From the NCBI GenBank assembly GCA_009695005.1, contig SIBU01000006.1, positions 1 to 48,421 of the forward strand: a stretch of 48,421 nt of DNA, written 5' to 3'. How positions within the stretch are numbered: position 1 is the first letter of the stretch; each line of letters opens with the position of its first letter. The notes under the pieces are model-generated. The model was not told the origin of the DNA, did no database searches, and was given only the letters and a program-made list of their open reading frames with translations. Positions 45,943-48,421 of the stretch are shown here, piece after piece. Both the position numbers and the translations under genes were made by a program. This stretch comes from Candidatus Tayloriibacteriota bacterium. GTDB taxonomy: Bacteria; Patescibacteriota; Minisyncoccia; Phycocordibacterales; SIBU01.

Positions 45943-47349
45943 TTAGTGCATTGGGTTCCACAAGGCTTCAGAAAGTCCAACTTCCAAAAGTTTTCTTAAA
46001 CTAAAACGAGATATTTTAGTTTTTTCTATTTCTTTAGGATTTAGTCCTCCGTTTTGGATTGAATTTGTGGCTTGATCGTAATACCACTCTAAAATCTCGG
46101 GTAATCTTCCTGTTCTTGCCAAGTATCTTATATCTAGATTTGTGGTGTTGCCTTTAAGATTCAATTCCTCGGTTCGAATTATGGCGGTCAATGAGCGTAG
46201 ATCAATGTGTTTGGTTGGTCGAGTTAGAATATTTACATGGCCTGAAGGCATCCATTGTGCAACCACATCAAAACGTCCTCCAACTTGAGACCGGAGGTAT
46301 CCCGGCATGCTGGCGTTTTCTGAATCGATAATGACCACTTTAAGCTTTTTATCTCTTTGCTTTGTGAAAAATATTTCGGCTTTACCGCTTAAAACTTTCT
46401 CTTCAAATTCTTTTGGGAGTTCTTCAGTCCTACGAACTTCCTCTTCGAAATGGGCTTCAATAAAAGGAAGTACTATTTCCACAACATGTGCCGGTCTTTT
46501 TGAAAAGTTTTTGTTTAAAGCGGCCACAAGTCCAGATAAACCGAACGCTCTATCTAGAGGATCAGCAGAAATTGTTCCTTTGCCAAAAAAATCGTCGCGT
46601 TCGGTGTATTCAAGAAGTTTTTGTAGAGAAGGGGATTCGCTTACTCCAAGATACTCCGAAATAAGTCTTGTTGCTGTGGTTTTTGTTTGCTTGCCGTGAT
46701 GATCAAATTGCCCTCCACCTAAATCTATCAAAAGCTGACCCTTAGATAGTAAAGAATCCGGAGTTTCTCCATCAGGAACAGTTTGCCAAACGTCAACACT
46801 TGAATTTTCAATTCCAGGAAATCTTATTTTGCCGAATTTTTTCAGAACAAAAATCGCAACAATCGTGTCGGGTTGGGCTCGAGTTGGCAAAATAATTTTC
46901 TGAATTGGAAACGTGGAAAGTTTTGTAACAACTTGTTTGCCGTCAAATAGTCCGATAACTCCAGTTACTGTTAAGGACCCGTCAAGTTTCCTGAACCCAC
47001 TTTTTTCAATCAATTCATTTGAGTAAACGGGCTTGGTGTCGTTTCTGGTAGATAGTGTAATGTGTGGATTAGCGTTTGAAGATAGATCAGTTTGCATTAT
47101 TAAGGCTTGAGCTCTGTCGTCTTCGGCAATACCAATTACATTAAGATTAACTGTATCGCCAAGCTTGAGGGTTTTTATTTGTTCTTCGGAAGGCTTGAAA
47201 TGAATTGTTAGATGGTCAGCGTAAATATTCTCAAATTTAGGTATAAACGTTTGTAAAATTTTGTTGCGACTCTCCTCATTTAAAAAAACGCCAGAATAGA
47301 TAAAATGGGAAGAGAGATTTCTATTTTGGCCCAAGTCATTATTTTCCAT
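45943..47349 (-). CDS. Hypothetical protein with MYG1/DHH-like segment (DLGGGQFDHHGKQTKTTATRLI)
   Basis: DxGGGxFDHH motif. Confidence 0.5.
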   Translation of the reverse strand: MENNDLGQNRNLSSHFIYSGVFLNEESRNKILQTFIPKFENIYADHLTIHFKPSEEQIKTLKLGDTVNLNVIGIAEDDRAQALIMQTDLSSNANPHITLSTRNDTKPVYSNELIEKSGFRKLDGSLTVTGVIGLFDGKQVVTKLSTFPIQKIILPTRAQPDTIVAIFVLKKFGKIRFPGIENSSVDVWQTVPDGETPDSLLSKGQLLIDLGGGQFDHHGKQTKTTATRLISEYLGVSESPSLQKLLEYTERDDFFGKGTISADPLDRAFGLSGLVAALNKNFSKRPAHVVEIVLPFIEAHFEEEVRRTEELPKEFEEKVLSGKAEIFFTKQRDKKLKVVIIDSENASMPGYLRSQVGGRFDVVAQWMPSGHVNILTRPTKHIDLRSLTAIIRTEELNLKGNTTNLDIRYLARTGRLPEILEWYYDQATNSIQNGGLNPKEIEKTKISRFSLRKLLEVGLSEALWNPMH

Positions 47350-47383
47350 TGATATATGTTATCACAGTAAATATAAAAAAATT

Positions 47384-47411
47384 AGCCCCAAAGTTTGAAA
47401 ACTTTGGGGCT
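47384..47411 (-). terminator. Intrinsic terminator of the 47434..48306 gene
   Basis: AGCCCCAAAGTTT-GA-AAACTTTGGGGCT followed by AATTTTTTTA on minus strand. Confidence 0.85.
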
Positions 47412-47433
47412 CACAACATCTTTGCATCTTTGA

Positions 47434-48306
47434 TTATGACGTACCGGTGGTCGCCTGTCTGGGCGACGTGATCACCGGCGGCGCGACGGCAGTGATGATC
47501 TCCACTTTCGTCGCCTCGGTTTTGATCGAGGAACGAGTGTCCTTTCTCTGTCGCTCTTCGAGGATTCTGACCACTTCCCCAGCCATCAAGTAACGACGTC
47601 CGTTTTCCCCTCTCGGAGGGCAAGCTTGCCAGCTGACCGAGACAGGTCTGAGAGGTTTTTCTTCTCCTTCGTAAACCTCGAGCATTCCTGTTTGACGCCC
47701 ATCGTCATACCAGGGGACTACGCCGTTGCTAGGATCTCTGCTTTCCGGCAACGGGACTGTTTCGTCCTTGCCACCTGCAGGAAGCCTCCAACTCTCCAGT
47801 TCTTTTTTAAAGATACCAGCGAGCAAGTCGCGGAGCTCGTCCCGAATGCCCGTGCACTCAAGCGTACCTTTGGTTTGGTAGAAGTGCCCCTTACCTTTCC
47901 GTTGGATGGTTAGGAACAGTTTGTCCACTTGGATGCTCAAGCTGACCTCATAGTATTCCACGGAGCCATCTCGTGATAGCAGGGCGAAGCGTACATTGTT
48001 TTGACCGGGACGCATGTGTGCCGCACCATTGGAGGTGCGGAAGACCTGCATGTCCCGCCGGAAAACCATGTGATTCCCGTCCATTCTGAACGGGGAGTCT
48101 GACATGGTTTTGTTTTGCCCGCCGTTCATAATGACCCCCGTGCACAGGATCATCGGGTTAACCGTGACCACCACGAAAAATTTCTCGGGGAGGACGTTGA
48201 CATCCGAGATGTACCCATCTTCTGCAACGAGCAGGGGTTGTGATACACCGGGAAATCTCGCTTCAACTGTTACGCTGAAGTCGCCAATCTTAATCGTTTC
48301 GTTCAT
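47434..48306 (-). CDS. Hypothetical protein
   Basis: 290-aa ORF with its own terminator and visibly higher GC than its surroundings. Confidence 0.65.
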   Translation of the reverse strand: MNETIKIGDFSVTVEARFPGVSQPLLVAEDGYISDVNVLPEKFFVVVTVNPMILCTGVIMNGGQNKTMSDSPFRMDGNHMVFRRDMQVFRTSNGAAHMRPGQNNVRFALLSRDGSVEYYEVSLSIQVDKLFLTIQRKGKGHFYQTKGTLECTGIRDELRDLLAGIFKKELESWRLPAGGKDETVPLPESRDPSNGVVPWYDDGRQTGMLEVYEGEEKPLRPVSVSWQACPPRGENGRRYLMAGEVVRILEERQRKDTRSSIKTEATKVEIITAVAPPVITSPRQATTGTS

Positions 48307-48352
48307 AATTTTCTTTCTGAGTTCTGTTCGGTTTTGTTTTTTTTGGTTTAAA

Positions 48353-48400
48353 CTGCTAGCCTTTCGGCCATAATAAGGCTTCCAGCCGAGAGGCTAGCAG
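48353..48400. terminator. Hairpin at the window's right end
   Basis: CTGCTAGCCTTTCGGC...GCCGAGAGGCTAGCAG. Confidence 0.6.
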
Positions 48401-48421
48401 TTTCCAAGATGCAATTTTTAA

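Overview
The gene content looks like a Candidate Phyla Radiation (Parcubacteria-type) chromosome segment. I recognise housekeeping genes: tsaD (partial), trxB, ftsZ, ftsA, ybeY, rpsU, lepB, pth, rpsA, gyrA, rbfA, infB and a cysteine desulfurase. There are also surface proteins, a tandem cluster of T4SS-pilin-like membrane proteins, an SPFH/band-7 pair, and a giant MoxR-AAA + transglutaminase/VWA gene pair. Seven tRNA genes are present: Val-GAC, Glu-TTC, Ser-CGA, Leu-TAG, Lys-CTT, Leu-TAA and Cys-GCA.

The strongest unexplained signal is a family of short (~90-160 bp) non-coding palindromic modules directly downstream of all seven tRNA genes. A typical module has (i) an inverted copy of that tRNA's own T-loop/3' T-stem/acceptor sequence, (ii) one of two core types made of hairpins whose stems vary in a compensatory way between loci, and (iii) a second direct copy of the tRNA 3' end, often with its trailer. 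Modules are stacked head-to-tail up to three deep. One orphan copy has a 62-bp core identical to another copy 7.5 kb away. I do not recognise this as a described element class.

Secondary leads: nine TGTCCTT motifs flanking a surface-protein gene, a ~14-residue GDE-repeat adhesin-like protein, a pseudo-HtrA, a HisRS-like protein lacking catalytic motifs, a MoxR-like ATPase with unusual Walker residues, an ORF split by one in-frame TAG, and a decayed duplicate of an MBL-fold gene. All calls are by eye from sequence and the supplied ORF track; no searches or folding were run.
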